From NCBI GenBank assembly GCA_040755755.1, contig JBFLZW010000001.1, positions 62,001 to 126,000 of the forward strand: a DNA stretch of 64,000 bases. The letters are read 5' to 3'. Origin of the DNA: a bacterium (GTDB lineage Bacteria > SZUA-182 > DTGQ01). The position numbers and the translations under genes are program-made. The first letter of the stretch is position 1, and each line of letters begins with the position of its first letter. Shown here piece after piece: positions 52,186 through 62,058 of the stretch. Below the pieces are notes generated by a model. The model saw only the letters and a list, made by a program, of their open reading frames with translations, had not been told where the DNA came from and searched no databases.

Positions 52186-53724
52186 TCAATAGCAGTTCAT
52201 TGCGGCCATATAGTCACACTTTCGGCCAGTGCTGTCGAAATCAAAACAGGCAGTGCGGGTGCGAAAATACTTGAGCGCCATGCTCAGCATGTCCGCCTGG
52301 TCCATGGTCGCCCCAAGCGGGAAGTGGCCGATTTCCTGCAAAAAATCAGACAGCCAGGGTGCTGAATCAGGCAGCCAGACATTGCCTGCCTCGATGGCCG
52401 GGCTCTCGATGGCCAGTCTGGTGATTTTGTCCGATTCAGGCGCGAATGGAATCAGAGGGAGCGCAGTTTCCAGCGGCAGATCCTGCAGCAGGGAAGAGCC
52501 GGTTGACTTATCCTCAATCAGAATGACCTGAGGATTGAATTTTTCAGCCAGGGCTTTGACCATCCGCTTGCCGAGAGGATAGGTCAGCCATTCCCGAAAG
52601 ACATCGACAAGGTAATAGCCGGTCTTGGTTCTGACCCAGGTTCCGCAGACCCAGGGGCAGTTGAGCAGCTCATCCGCCTTCTGGGCCGTATCCCAGCATT
52701 GCAGTACCTCTATCCACTGATCCCGTGAAGGGATGGCCCGGTAAGTACGAAACCAGTCAAGCCGGACCAGGCCGCCTTTTGACGGAACAGGGTTTTGCTG
52801 CAATTGCCCGGCTGTGCCAAAGGTACCAAGCACTTTTTTCTGCTGATCAAGCCAGTCCCGGTCAAAGCGGGCCGGCCACAGCAATTCTCCCTCCACCTCA
52901 CGCGGGTCCTGCACTCCCAGGCAGGTCACGCACCTTCTGTCCGGCTCAAACTCCATGGGAAAGCACAGATGCTCCCAGCCGCCGTCCTTGAGCACATGAC
53001 CGGTCAGGTCATCCTCGTGAAGACGCTGCATAATGATGACAATGGCCGACTTTTTCGGATCATTGAGCCTGGTGAAAAGCTCCTGATCAAAGGTATCGAG
53101 GGTGTTCTGCCGTTCCGTATCGGAGAACATGGCTTTTTTGGCATTGTGAGGATCATCGATGATCAGAATATCCCCCCCCTCTCCGGTCACTCCCGAAGTC
53201 ATGCCAAAGGCCACCCTGCAGCCGGTACGGTTATTCTCGTACCTCGTCTTCTGGTTCTGGTCCGTGGTGAACCGGAAGCGGTCTGCCCAGCCGGTTTTAA
53301 ACCACTGGCTGTCGATGATCCGCCGTGACTTCAGGCAATCGCGGGTCGCCAGGGCATCCTTGTGCGATCCGGTCAAAAATCGCTTGGTCGGATCCTGCAG
53401 CCAGACCCAAACCGGCCACATGACTGAAACAATGGTCGATTTGGATGTCCGGTACGGGACATTAATCACCAGACGACGGATCTCACCTCTGGCCACAGCC
53501 TCAAGATGATTGCAGATCGAATCAATATGCCAGTTATCGACAAAGGAACGACCGGGCTCAACTACCGGCCATGCCGCCTCGATGAAGGAGCGAAGGGACT
53601 TTTCAGCCCCCTCGTACATTTCCCGCTCAGCAGCGGAAAGTCCGGTCTCCTGACCGCAGGCACCGTATGCTTCCTGAGCACCTTCCCGTACTGCATCCTG
53701 CACTTTTGTCCTCTTCTTCATTGC
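52186..53724 (-). CDS. Terminase large subunit
   Basis: 512 aa from ATG 53724 (CTGGAGGATA upstream), rather than 53748. ATPase domain: NVPYRTSKSTIVSV (Walker A-like), GDILIIDDPHNAKKAM (Walker B). Nuclease domain: VLQCWDTAQKA, VILIEDKSTGSSLLQDL and MDQADMLSMALKYF. Packages DNA into the prohead and cuts it. First gene of the minus-strand module; a terminator at 53812-53852 isolates it from the upstream operon. Confidence 0.9.
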   Translation of the reverse strand, partial: AMKKRTKVQDAVREGAQEAYGACGQETGLSAAEREMYEGAEKSLRSFIEAAWPVVEPGRSFVDNWHIDSICNHLEAVARGEIRRLVINVPYRTSKSTIVSVMWPVWVWLQDPTKRFLTGSHKDALATRDCLKSRRIIDSQWFKTGWADRFRFTTDQNQKTRYENNRTGCRVAFGMTSGVTGEGGDILIIDDPHNAKKAMFSDTERQNTLDTFDQELFTRLNDPKKSAIVIIMQRLHEDDLTGHVLKDGGWEHLCFPMEFEPDRRCVTCLGVQDPREVEGELLWPARFDRDWLDQQKKVLGTFGTAGQLQQNPVPSKGGLVRLDWFRTYRAIPSRDQWIEVLQCWDTAQKADELLNCPWVCGTWVRTKTGYYLVDVFREWLTYPLGKRMVKALAEKFNPQVILIEDKSTGSSLLQDLPLETALPLIPFAPESDKITRLAIESPAIEAGNVWLPDSAPWLSDFLQEIGHFPLGATMDQADMLSMALKYFRTRTACFDFDSTGRKCDYMAAMNCY

Positions 53725-53811
53725 ATTATCCTCCAGGTTGCTTTTCATGCTGGGGCTTGTATGCCCCGATGATAATTACCCAGATTACCCAGCGGCTGCA
53801 GCCCGAAAAAC

Positions 53812-53852
53812 AAAAAAGCCCGGTAAAACCATCTCTGGTTTCGACCGGGCTT
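53812..53852 (-). terminator. Rho-independent terminator upstream of the phage module
   Basis: On the minus strand AAGCCCGGT pairs with ACCGGGCTT, with an inner AAACC/GGTTT stem and a run of T after it. It stops transcription arriving from the radical SAM gene before the terminase. Confidence 0.75.
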
Positions 53853-53942
53853 CAAGGTACGCTTTTTCAGAAAGCGTCTTTCAGTAACCGTTACTTATTG
53901 ATTCAATTGAAGAACTGAACATCCCCTGCACTGCGTTATGAG

Positions 53943-54098
53943 GTGCGGAGGATGTCAATTTATTTTATTATTATGATATTTATAATTTGCACCCTAGTTT
54001 ATTATTGGATCGATATGTTTAATTTTTATAACTATATTTTTAATATATCAAACATCAATCGAGATTTCAAGTATTATTTTTATCAAAATTGCCTAAAA
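53943..54098. other. AT-rich gap between terminator and small minus-strand ORF
   Basis: Strongly AT-rich. A plus-strand frame (53943-54188) of mostly Ile, Phe and Tyr is compositional, not a gene. Nothing else seen. Confidence 0.4.
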
Positions 54099-54281
54099 TT
54101 ATTTTTCGGCCGTTGGGCGAGAAATCCTAAATTCAGGATCATTCCAGAGTTTTTCAAAATAATCATTATAATATTCAAATCCATTTGAATTAGCCCTAAA
54201 TTCATAGCCCTCATCTTTCTGAAATCTCTCTATAAAAACCACAAAAAAGGAGGGAGGATATTTACCATGTCCGAAACTCAC
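54099..54281 (-). CDS. Possible 60-aa coupled protein
   Basis: GTG 54281 overlaps the radical SAM stop in GTGA. MSFGHGKYPPSFFVVFIERFQ..FEYYNDYFEKLWNDPEFRISRP has mixed charged and aromatic composition, more protein-like than the surrounding AT-rich DNA. No family recognised. It could be a leftover extension of the radical SAM gene or a small partner. Confidence 0.35.
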   Translation of the reverse strand: MSFGHGKYPPSFFVVFIERFQKDEGYEFRANSNGFEYYNDYFEKLWNDPEFRISRPTAEK

Positions 54282-55798
54282 CTGATAAACTGGTTCAAAT
54301 ACCGTTTGAATCCTTCCTTGAAATAGCTTGGCATGACCTTGAATGTTCTCAGGTAGCTGCCATTCTGTGAAAGCCTGATTACCTGGAAATAGGTAAGTGG
54401 CTCACGGATGAACAGAGAGAACAATCGAGCCAGGGTAAAGGTAATTTTAAATCCGAAGGATTCAGGGTCTTTTTTATAGAGGTCCAGCACTTTGTGCATA
54501 TGCTCTTTCCTGAGAAAAGTGGAGATTCTCAGCATATCGTTGAGGGTGCTTTTCTTGTATACCAGATAATCCTTCCTGAGAGAGCTTTCCATGCTCAGGG
54601 AATTCTGCTCTGCTTTTGTGTATAATTCGGTCCCCAGATACAGGCTCAGTGAAAAAAACTGGGTATAGAACGGCTTTGGGGTCTCCATAAGGGTTTGTAT
54701 TGTTTCAAGCTGGTCTTCCTCTGTTTCAAATGGATTATCGAGAATAACATCGTAAAAAGCAGCTATCTGAAAATCCCTGATAAGACCCGCTGCCTTGAGG
54801 AAGTCTGCCTTTAATGACCTTCGCTGATAGATTTCCCTGCAAACCCGGTCGCTTCCGCTTTGCAGGCCAACACTGATCCAGGCAAGCCCGGCCCTTTTCA
54901 AGGATTCCATTTTATCCCGGGTGATATAGGTAGGAATGCTTCTCACGATAAAGGGCTTTTTCACCTTTTCCTGATACGCTTCACAAAATTCCCTGAGATA
55001 TTCGCCGGTGCAGGCTAAAAAGCAATCGTCCTGGAAATTGATGTACTCGATCTCCGGGTTATTCTGCACAGCCCTCTCAAGCTCACTGATAACATTGCCG
55101 ATGCTCCGCCGCCTGACCTTTTTGGACCCATAGAGCCGTGAGATAAAGTTGTTGCAGCAGTAAGTGCAGGAAAACGGGCATCCTCTGGAGCTCATGACAC
55201 TATAGGTTGTCCCTGAATACCGGGCATGCTTCTGAAAAGAGCGTTTGCTGACCGGTGCTATGCCCTTATGGTCCTGAACATAGCAGTGAACCGGAATATG
55301 ATCATAAAACGGGATTTCATCCAGATTTTCGATAAGCGGATACAAGGGGTTTTTCCTGAGCTGCCCATGAACTCTGAAGCAAAGGTTGTTGATGTTGGCC
55401 AGGCTTTCGTTTCTGTCAATGGCTCCGGCTGCATCCAGGATCGTTCTCTCGCCTTCTCCGATGCAGACGTAATCAGCGTAATCCAGACACATTTCCGGCG
55501 CAATAGTCGGATGTATGCCTCCCCAGATAATTGGAATTGATGGAAAACAGCTTTTCAGATAGGCAGTTAAGCAGCAGGCATTATCATACTCAACCGACAT
55601 CAAGCTTATTCCGATCAATCCGGGCGAACGATCAGAAACAAATTCCCTGATCTGTTCAAGGGCTTTGGCATCATTCGGGTTAAAGGCTGGTAAACAAAGG
55701 AAGAGAGAATCGCAGGAGTTATTGAGTAAGGTATAGTGAAGATATTTCAGTCCGAGAATGTCCAAGTCCTTCTGTAATGAAATCAACAGGATGCTCAT
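54278..55798 (-). CDS. B12-binding-domain radical SAM protein
   Basis: 506 aa. N-terminal cobalamin-binding-like fold (ILLISLQKDLDILGLKYLHY; GLIGISLMSVEYDNA; IPIIWGGIHPTIAP; YVCIGEGE). Radical SAM core: SSRGCPFSCTYCCNNF (CxxxCxxC near 209), then IEYINFQDDCFL, SVGLQSGSDRV. C-terminal 130 residues are helical and unplaced. Such proteins perform radical methylations or similar chemistry in secondary or lipid metabolism; the substrate is unknown. Confidence 0.87.
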   Translation of the reverse strand: MSILLISLQKDLDILGLKYLHYTLLNNSCDSLFLCLPAFNPNDAKALEQIREFVSDRSPGLIGISLMSVEYDNACCLTAYLKSCFPSIPIIWGGIHPTIAPEMCLDYADYVCIGEGERTILDAAGAIDRNESLANINNLCFRVHGQLRKNPLYPLIENLDEIPFYDHIPVHCYVQDHKGIAPVSKRSFQKHARYSGTTYSVMSSRGCPFSCTYCCNNFISRLYGSKKVRRRSIGNVISELERAVQNNPEIEYINFQDDCFLACTGEYLREFCEAYQEKVKKPFIVRSIPTYITRDKMESLKRAGLAWISVGLQSGSDRVCREIYQRRSLKADFLKAAGLIRDFQIAAFYDVILDNPFETEEDQLETIQTLMETPKPFYTQFFSLSLYLGTELYTKAEQNSLSMESSLRKDYLVYKKSTLNDMLRISTFLRKEHMHKVLDLYKKDPESFGFKITFTLARLFSLFIREPLTYFQVIRLSQNGSYLRTFKVMPSYFKEGFKRYLNQFIR

Positions 55799-55909
55799 TT
55801 CTCTTATCCCTGTTTCCGGAAAAATAAGGCTTATTGACTATTTATTATAACTTTATCGGTGATAACACTACTATCCTAATTCATGTATCAGCCAATAGTC
55901 AAATATTCA

Positions 55910-55981
55910 TAACTACTCAGGCACAAAGGGGCAAAAGGGCAAAGGCAGAGGTACAAATGTGCCTTTGTGCCTGAGTAGTTA
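55910..55981. repeat. Palindrome TAACTACTCAGGCACAAAGG
   Basis: TAACTACTCAGGCACAAAGG (55910-55929) and its perfect complement (55962-55981) around a 32-base loop of similar units. Shares the TAACTACTCAGG end with the larger copy at 40941. Confidence 0.85.
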
Positions 55982-56309
55982 CCGCATTTCTTTTAATTTT
56001 GGCGTCATAGGGGTTATGAAATCTCTATATAATTTTAAGGAAAGGCATGCTGTTTCTATTACCTGTTAAGGTGATAATAAGTAGTATTACTCATAATTAG
56101 GAGAATAATTACTTTCTTCTAATATAGCCTTGTACTCATTTCACTGGTATCAATCTTGCCTTAATAAATCGGCAGACATACTCAAAAAATTAAACTAAGA
56201 AAAAGGAGATGAAAAGAGAAGAAAGAGCAAAAGCTAAGAGCATACTGAAAACATACATTGAAATCCTTTAGAAGAACTGCTTTGCGGGTTGGAAAGGGGA
56301 ATTTCCAAA

Positions 56310-56864
56310 ATGATGATCAAGAAGAGGCTCTCATGGTTATCTTTCACAGCGGTTACTGTATCATTCGCTCTATTCTTAATGTATTCACCCACACCCATAG
56401 CTCATGCACAAAACTGGGCAGCCTTACCACCTTATAATACCTTATGGCCTTTATGGTCGTCGGCTCTATCACCTCTCGATGCTGGCGGGGTGCCGGTCCC
56501 AATAGTAAGTGAATTAACCAAGTCTACTATCTTGCCTGTTGAACCCGGGTTAACTTGGAATCCATCACTAAACTACCCATGGCTTCTTTATAATACACCA
56601 TTGGGTATGGCCTATTTTGATCCAATTGGTGGTGTCGATTTCTGGCCCCCTTCAAGCTTAATAAAATCAAACGGATCAATTAAGGTTTTAACCCTTCCAA
56701 CAGACTACGCAGCATTGCCGGTGACCTCTTCAAGCTTTATAACAGATTTTCTTCCAGTGGCCAATCCAGCAGCCGTAGGGTTTTTAGCTGCTATTCCAGG
56801 AGCATTCCCAAACGGTATACTTCCTGTCTATTTAGGTGCCAGCGCCCTTCTTCCTATACTGTAA
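56310..56864 (+). CDS. Small secreted protein, unknown
   Basis: 184 aa from ATG 56310 (AAAGGGGA upstream; a TTG 56289 frame is possible). Signal peptide (LSWLSFTAVTVSFALFLM..TPIAHAQ). The mature part is Pro/Leu/Ala-rich with repeated short hydrophobic turns (NTLWPLWSSALSPLDAGGVPVP; FITDFLPVANPAAVGFLAAIPG). No charged catalytic pattern and no domain I know. Stands alone with 400 bases of upstream gap, so it is probably regulated separately. Confidence 0.65.
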   Translation: MMIKKRLSWLSFTAVTVSFALFLMYSPTPIAHAQNWAALPPYNTLWPLWSSALSPLDAGGVPVPIVSELTKSTILPVEPGLTWNPSLNYPWLLYNTPLGMAYFDPIGGVDFWPPSSLIKSNGSIKVLTLPTDYAALPVTSSSFITDFLPVANPAAVGFLAAIPGAFPNGILPVYLGASALLPIL

Positions 56865-57163
56865 TGCGATTGAAAAGGTGCGCGTGTTCCCCACGGGCGT
56901 AGGGATGAACCGCGCACCCATGCCGACAATGGGCCTTGCTCTGGGAGCGGGAATCCAGACAGCCCCTTAAAGATAGCCTTGACAGGGCACTAGATTATTG
57001 CTATAGAGAACATGCCGGGAACAAAGACAAGAGAATTTCCCCCGTTGAATAAAAACAGGAGAATTTTCCACTTTCCAGGATGGGAACATGGTATTGACAT
57101 TGTCCCCTCAGGCTACGTGAGGATATCTCTTTATAAGATCATCTCTTTATAAGACCGCCACGT

Positions 57164-58123
57164 ATGGACCGAAGCGATTTCAGGAAGTTACTCATTCAGG
57201 AAAAACTGGTTCTGCCTCCCCTGTGCGGCTACACGGATTATCCCTATCGAAGGATATTAGCCAGATTTGGAGGCATCATCCTTATTACGGAAATGGTCAA
57301 GGCCAGGGCTATCCTGGTCAATAATGAGCGAACCATGAAGATGCTGGTGCGCTCAGAGGAAGAGACCTGCACCGGGGCCCAATTGCTGGGCTCTGAGCCC
57401 GAGATTATGGCCAGGGCTGCGCTTGTCTGCCAGAACCTGGGCTTTTCCTTTGTGGATATCAATCTGGGGTGTCCGGCCAGAAAAGTGCTCTCCAAACAGG
57501 AGGGCGGAGCCCTGCTGAAAAACCCTGACCAGATCGGAAGGATTCTGGGAGCGGTTCGCCGGGCCATAAACATCCCTCTGACCATCAAGATGCGGCTGGG
57601 ATTTCGGACGAACGAGTTGACTGCCCTGGTTGTGGCCAGGATGGCTGAAGAAAACGGGGTTGACGCTATCACGGTTCATGGCCGCAGCGTGGAGCAGGGG
57701 TATTCCGGTCCGGTGGACTGGCAGCGGATCAAAGAGATAGCCCAGTCTGTCAGCGTGCCGGTGATTGCCAATGGCGGCATAGGAACGGCATTTATGCCCA
57801 GAGAAATCCTCCAGCAAACCGGGGCAATGGCCGTCATGCCGGGCAGGGCCATTCTGGGCAATCCCTGGCTGATCGGCGAAATCCTGCATCAGTTGCATGG
57901 CCGGGAGATAGGCCAATCCCGGTCTATTGACAAAATTAAAGAAACCGCTCTGGATCATTTTGACAGTCTGGCCAGGTTTTATGATGAAAGATCGGCTTGC
58001 CTGAGCATGAGGAGATTTCTCTCTTTCTATTTTAAGGGCACACCCCGGATAGTGGAAATGCGAAGAAAACTGAGTACACTGAATAGCCGGTCGGACTTCA
58101 TCCTACTGCTGGGACAGGGCTAG
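57164..58123 (+). CDS. dus: tRNA-dihydrouridine synthase (DusB-like)
   Basis: 319 aa. FMN barrel: LPPLCGYTDYPYRRI, FVDINLGCPARKV with the catalytic Cys, IKMRLGF, ITVHGRSVEQGYSG, VIANGGIG and MPGRAILGNPWLI. Reduces uridines in tRNA D-loops using NADPH. ATG 57164 fits the family; no clear ribosome site. Confidence 0.93.
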   Translation: MDRSDFRKLLIQEKLVLPPLCGYTDYPYRRILARFGGIILITEMVKARAILVNNERTMKMLVRSEEETCTGAQLLGSEPEIMARAALVCQNLGFSFVDINLGCPARKVLSKQEGGALLKNPDQIGRILGAVRRAINIPLTIKMRLGFRTNELTALVVARMAEENGVDAITVHGRSVEQGYSGPVDWQRIKEIAQSVSVPVIANGGIGTAFMPREILQQTGAMAVMPGRAILGNPWLIGEILHQLHGREIGQSRSIDKIKETALDHFDSLARFYDERSACLSMRRFLSFYFKGTPRIVEMRRKLSTLNSRSDFILLLGQG

Positions 58124-58249
58124 TCCCCCACCCCCCTGGCCTTTGCTGCCAACTTCCCCCACCCCCATCTTGACCCGCACGCATATTTGCCGTATCATAG
58201 TGGAATATGAAAGCTAGTAGTAAGACTTTGAGAAAAGGTGAGTAAAGAG

Positions 58250-58456
58250 ATGAAAGCTATTGAGTTTAAAGCCAGAGTAGATAAAGGGGTCATTAAAATT
58301 CCTGACGAGTTCAGAAATAAAATTGACCATGAGGTAAGAGTTATTCTTTTGCTGGAAGAGGAAAAAAAGGAATATGTAGGCAAACCCCGGTTTACCGCAG
58401 TCAAAATAAAAACCAAAAGTTTCAAGTTTAACCGGGAAGAGGCCAATGAAAGATAA
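58250..58456 (+). CDS. VapB-type antitoxin
   Basis: 68 aa from ATG 58250 (AAGGTGAG upstream). IEFKARVDKGVIKIPDEFRN..HEVRVILLLEE has the swapped-hairpin AbrB-like pattern common to VapB antitoxins. C-terminus basic. The PIN gene starts inside its last codons. Confidence 0.72.
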   Translation: MKAIEFKARVDKGVIKIPDEFRNKIDHEVRVILLLEEEKKEYVGKPRFTAVKIKTKSFKFNREEANER

Positions 58457-58853
58457 AGCTTTTATTGACACCAATGTTTTGATTTATTTATATTCGGAAG
58501 ATGAAACTGAAAAACGGCAGGTTGCAGAAAACCTGGTGGACAATTCTCCACCGATAATCAGCATCCAGGTATTAAATGAAATCTCCAACGTGATGGTAAA
58601 GAAACTGAAACTCGCTCCCAAGGCCATTTCCAGGGTAATCGAGGAACTCTCCAGACATTGTATGGTAAGAGAAATAACTGTAGATACGATTCAATCAGCA
58701 TTAAAGATTGCTGAAAAGTATAGATATTCTTATTATGACAGTCTGATTGTGGCAAGTGCTCTGGAGGATCAATGTAAGATTCTCTATTCCGAAGACATGC
58801 AGTCTGGGCAATATATCGAAGATCAGCTAAGAATTACTAATCCCTTTTTATAA
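58446..58853 (+). CDS. vapC: VapC-type PIN-domain toxin
   Basis: 135 aa. PIN acids: D in AFIDTNVLIYL, E in VLNEISNVM, D in YYDSLIVASAL, E/D in YSEDMQSG. Overlaps the antitoxin end by 11 bases. Confidence 0.88.
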   Translation: MKDKAFIDTNVLIYLYSEDETEKRQVAENLVDNSPPIISIQVLNEISNVMVKKLKLAPKAISRVIEELSRHCMVREITVDTIQSALKIAEKYRYSYYDSLIVASALEDQCKILYSEDMQSGQYIEDQLRITNPFL

Positions 58854-58966
58854 TAAACAGAACAGGGAGATCATGGAATATTATACTAAAATCTCTCATA
58901 TATGGTAGCCATCACACTGTTTGGATCTGATGCCTTTAGCGAAGTGAAAATCCTATAGAGGGGATT

Positions 58967-59040
58967 TCCCGCAGAGACGCAGAGGCGCAGAGAAAATAAT
59001 TTTGTCTTTTTTACCTCTGCGCCTCTGCGTCTCTGCGGGA
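58967..59040. repeat. Perfect 26-bp-arm palindrome, GCAGAGACGCAGAGG type
   Basis: Left arm 58967-58992 (CCCGCAGAGACGCAGAGG core) and right arm 59015-59040 are exact complements around a 22-base AT-rich loop. The same arm type lies inside the inserted element at 10023. About 40 bases before the uvrA promoter. Confidence 0.9.
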
Positions 59041-59081
59041 GAAATATTAATGTGTTGTCTTACCAATATGAGCGACTAAAA

Positions 59082-59109
59082 TTGACATAATTTTCCATTA
59101 CCTTACTAT
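59082..59109 (+). promoter_or_regulatory. Predicted promoter of uvrA, possibly leaderless
   Basis: TTGACA (59082-59087), 16 bases, TACTAT (59104-59109). uvrA ATG is 9 bases downstream and there is no ribosome site between, so transcription may begin at or next to the start codon. No LexA-like box noticed. Confidence 0.5.
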
Positions 59110-59117
59110 ATCGAAGT

Positions 59118-62054
59118 ATGAAATTAAGCGATCATGATTATTCCTCCCTGGAGCTCAAGAGCCTGATCATTCAGGGGGCCAGGGAGCATAATCTCAAAAA
59201 TATCGATCTTGAAATCCCCAAAAAGAAAATGGTGGTTTTCACCGGCGTGAGCGGTTCCGGAAAATCCTCGCTGGCGTTCGATACTATCTATGCCGAAGGA
59301 CAGCGCCGCTATGTAGAATCGCTGTCCAGCTATGCCCGCCAGTTTCTGGGACAGATGGAAAAGCCCCACTACGACTATATCCGGGGGCTTTCGCCTACCA
59401 TTGCCATCGAGCAAAAGGCAGCCAGTAAAAATCCCCGCTCGACCGTGGGCACGCTGACCGAAATCTATGACTACCTTCGGGTGTTCTTTGCCCGCCTGGG
59501 GGTACAGCACTGCTACCGCTGCGGACGTCCGATCGGCGCCCAATCGCCGGAGCAGATCGTGGCCGAGGTCCTGCGGCTTCCGCCAAAGACCAAAATCCTG
59601 CTGCTGGCACCCCTGGTGCGCCAGCGAAAAGGGGAATTCCGAGACCTTCTGACCGAGGTCCAGCGGGGCGGCTTTGTCCGGGTGCGAGTTGACGGCCAGG
59701 TGCTGGAGCTTTCTGAAATTCCCGGCCTGGATAAAAAGAAAAAGCACACCATCGAGGTAGTAGTGGATCGGCTGATCATCACCGATCAGGTCAAGGAGCG
59801 GCTGACCGATTCGGTCGAGACCGCCCTCCGGGTAGGCAAAGGGCAACTGGTGGTTTCCTGCCTGGCCGATGCCTCCCCCGACAGTGCATCCCGCAGCAGC
59901 AGTGCATCCTCATCACCAGGCGGCAGTCAGCAGCCAGCCTGCCAGGATATCCCCTTCAGCGAGCACCTGGCCTGTGACCTGTGCGGGCTCAGTTGTCCTG
60001 AGCTTTCGCCGCAGCTTTTCTCCTTCAACAGCCCCCTGGGCATGTGCCGGGAGTGCAACGGCCTTGGCACGCGGGCTGAAATCGACCCCAGCCTGATCGT
60101 GCCGGACCCGACCAAGTCCATTCATGAAGGTGCGCTCGAAGCCATCGGCTTTACCATGAAAAACCAGAAGGGCTGGTCGTATCAGATATTTTCCGCTATC
60201 GCCAGGGAACTTGGCATCGACCTTGATACTCCCTTTGGCCAGCTCAGCAGGGAGCATCAGCAGGCTATTCTCTATGGCTCAGGCGACCGGGAATTTGTGG
60301 TCAATTATACCGGCCAGAAGTTCGATCTTGATTACACTACCAAAAACGAGGGCATTATCCCGACCCTCCTTCGCCGTATGAAACAGACAACCTCAGAGAG
60401 TCAGAAGACCCGGTATGAACAGTACATGAGCGACATTCCCTGCACTGACTGCCAGGGAACGCGGCTTCGGCCCGAAGCCCGCAGCGTGCGGGTGGGAGGA
60501 AAGACCCTGCCCGAACTCACCTCCATGAGTATCGAGCATTTGTACGGCTTTTTCGATGCCCTTAAGGTCGAGGGCAGCAGCCGGGCACTGATTGCCGCTG
60601 AGCTGGTCAAGGAGCTGCAATCCCGGCTGCGGTTCCTGCTGAATGTGGGGCTTGGATATCTGTCCCTCAACAGGTCCGGCCCGTCGCTTTCGGGCGGCGA
60701 GTCCCAGCGGCTTCGCCTGGCCAGCCAGATGGGCACCGAGCTGACCGGCGTCCTCTATGTGCTCGATGAGCCGAGCATCGGGCTTCATCAGCGGGATAAC
60801 CAGAAGCTCCTGAGAGCCCTTCTCCACCTCCGGGATATCGGCAATTCCCTGATCGTGGTCGAACATGACCGCGAGACGATCGAGGCCGCAGATCATGTGG
60901 TTGACTTTGGGCCGGGTGCTGGTGTGCATGGCGGAGAAGTTATTTTTTCCGGCCCTCCTGAAATGATGAAAAAGGACCTTAACTCTCTGACCGGCCAATA
61001 TCTGTCTGGCCACAAGGAAATTCCGGTCCCCACAACCCGCAGGTCTCCCACAGGGTGGATCACCATCCAGGGGGCCAGTGAAAATAACCTCAAAGACATC
61101 GATGTCCCCATCCCCCTTGGGGTGCTCTGCTTTGTGACCGGCGTGTCCGGGGCAGGGAAAAGCAGCCTCATCCGCCAGATCCTCTATCCGGCTGCGGCTA
61201 ACCGCCTGCACAATGCCCGGCTGGCTGTCGGCAGGCATCGAGGCATTCAGGGCTTCGAGCAGCTCGATAAAATCATCAATATTGACCAGCGGCCCATTGG
61301 CCGCACTCCCCGCTCCAATCCAGCCACCTACGTCAAGGTCTTTGACCTTATCCGGGAGGTGTTTTCCTGGCAGACCGAGGCCAGGGTCGCCGGATACGGC
61401 AAGGAAAGGTTCAGCTTCAATCTGAAGGGCGGGCGGTGCGAGGCATGTTCCGGCGACGGCATGGTCAGGGTGGAGATGCACTTTCTGCCCGATGTCTACG
61501 TACCCTGCGAGGTCTGCCACGGGAGCCGCTTTAACGAGGCAACGCTGCGCATCACCTACAAGGGAAAGAACATCGCCCAGGTCCTCGATATGACCGTGGA
61601 AGAGGCCATGTCACTGTTTTCCAACCACCCCAAAATCCTCCGCATCCTGCAAACCCTTTCCGATGTGGGACTTGAGTACATCAAGCTTGGCCAGCCCTCC
61701 ACTACCCTGTCCGGCGGTGAGGCCCAGCGGATAAAGCTCTCCCGTGAGCTGGCCCGGATCGACACCGGAAGAACCCTCTACCTGCTCGACGAGCCGACAA
61801 CAGGGCTGCATTTTGAGGATATCCGCAAGCTCCTTATCGTCCTCAACCGCCTGGTGGATGCAGGCAACAGCGTCCTGGTCATCGAGCACAACCTGGATAC
61901 CATCAAGACCGCAGATTACATCCTCGATCTTGGCCCTGAAGGGGGAGACCAGGGCGGCAGGCTGGTGGCTGCCGGAACGCCGGAGGAGGTCTGCCGCGTT
62001 CCTGAATCACCGACAGGTCAGGTGCTGCGGGAATTGGTTGGGAGTGGTTGGTGA
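59118..62054 (+). CDS. uvrA: Excinuclease ABC subunit A
   Basis: 978 aa. Two ABC ATPase halves: Walker [13 protein letters not shown] near 43 and [12 protein letters not shown] near 675; signatures [12 protein letters not shown] and [12 protein letters not shown]. Zinc-binding [20 protein letters not shown] and [20 protein letters not shown] regions. Recognises bulky DNA damage with UvrB. A Ser-rich segment near residues 253-270 ([15 protein letters not shown]) replaces ordered sequence usually found there. Confidence 0.97.
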   Translation: MKLSDHDYSSLELKSLIIQGAREHNLKNIDLEIPKKKMVVFTGVSGSGKSSLAFDTIYAEGQRRYVESLSSYARQFLGQMEKPHYDYIRGLSPTIAIEQKAASKNPRSTVGTLTEIYDYLRVFFARLGVQHCYRCGRPIGAQSPEQIVAEVLRLPPKTKILLLAPLVRQRKGEFRDLLTEVQRGGFVRVRVDGQVLELSEIPGLDKKKKHTIEVVVDRLIITDQVKERLTDSVETALRVGKGQLVVSCLADASPDSASRSSSASSSPGGSQQPACQDIPFSEHLACDLCGLSCPELSPQLFSFNSPLGMCRECNGLGTRAEIDPSLIVPDPTKSIHEGALEAIGFTMKNQKGWSYQIFSAIARELGIDLDTPFGQLSREHQQAILYGSGDREFVVNYTGQKFDLDYTTKNEGIIPTLLRRMKQTTSESQKTRYEQYMSDIPCTDCQGTRLRPEARSVRVGGKTLPELTSMSIEHLYGFFDALKVEGSSRALIAAELVKELQSRLRFLLNVGLGYLSLNRSGPSLSGGESQRLRLASQMGTELTGVLYVLDEPSIGLHQRDNQKLLRALLHLRDIGNSLIVVEHDRETIEAADHVVDFGPGAGVHGGEVIFSGPPEMMKKDLNSLTGQYLSGHKEIPVPTTRRSPTGWITIQGASENNLKDIDVPIPLGVLCFVTGVSGAGKSSLIRQILYPAAANRLHNARLAVGRHRGIQGFEQLDKIINIDQRPIGRTPRSNPATYVKVFDLIREVFSWQTEARVAGYGKERFSFNLKGGRCEACSGDGMVRVEMHFLPDVYVPCEVCHGSRFNEATLRITYKGKNIAQVLDMTVEEAMSLFSNHPKILRILQTLSDVGLEYIKLGQPSTTLSGGEAQRIKLSRELARIDTGRTLYLLDEPTTGLHFEDIRKLLIVLNRLVDAGNSVLVIEHNLDTIKTADYILDLGPEGGDQGGRLVAAGTPEEVCRVPESPTGQVLRELVGSGW

Positions 62055-62058
62055 TTAG

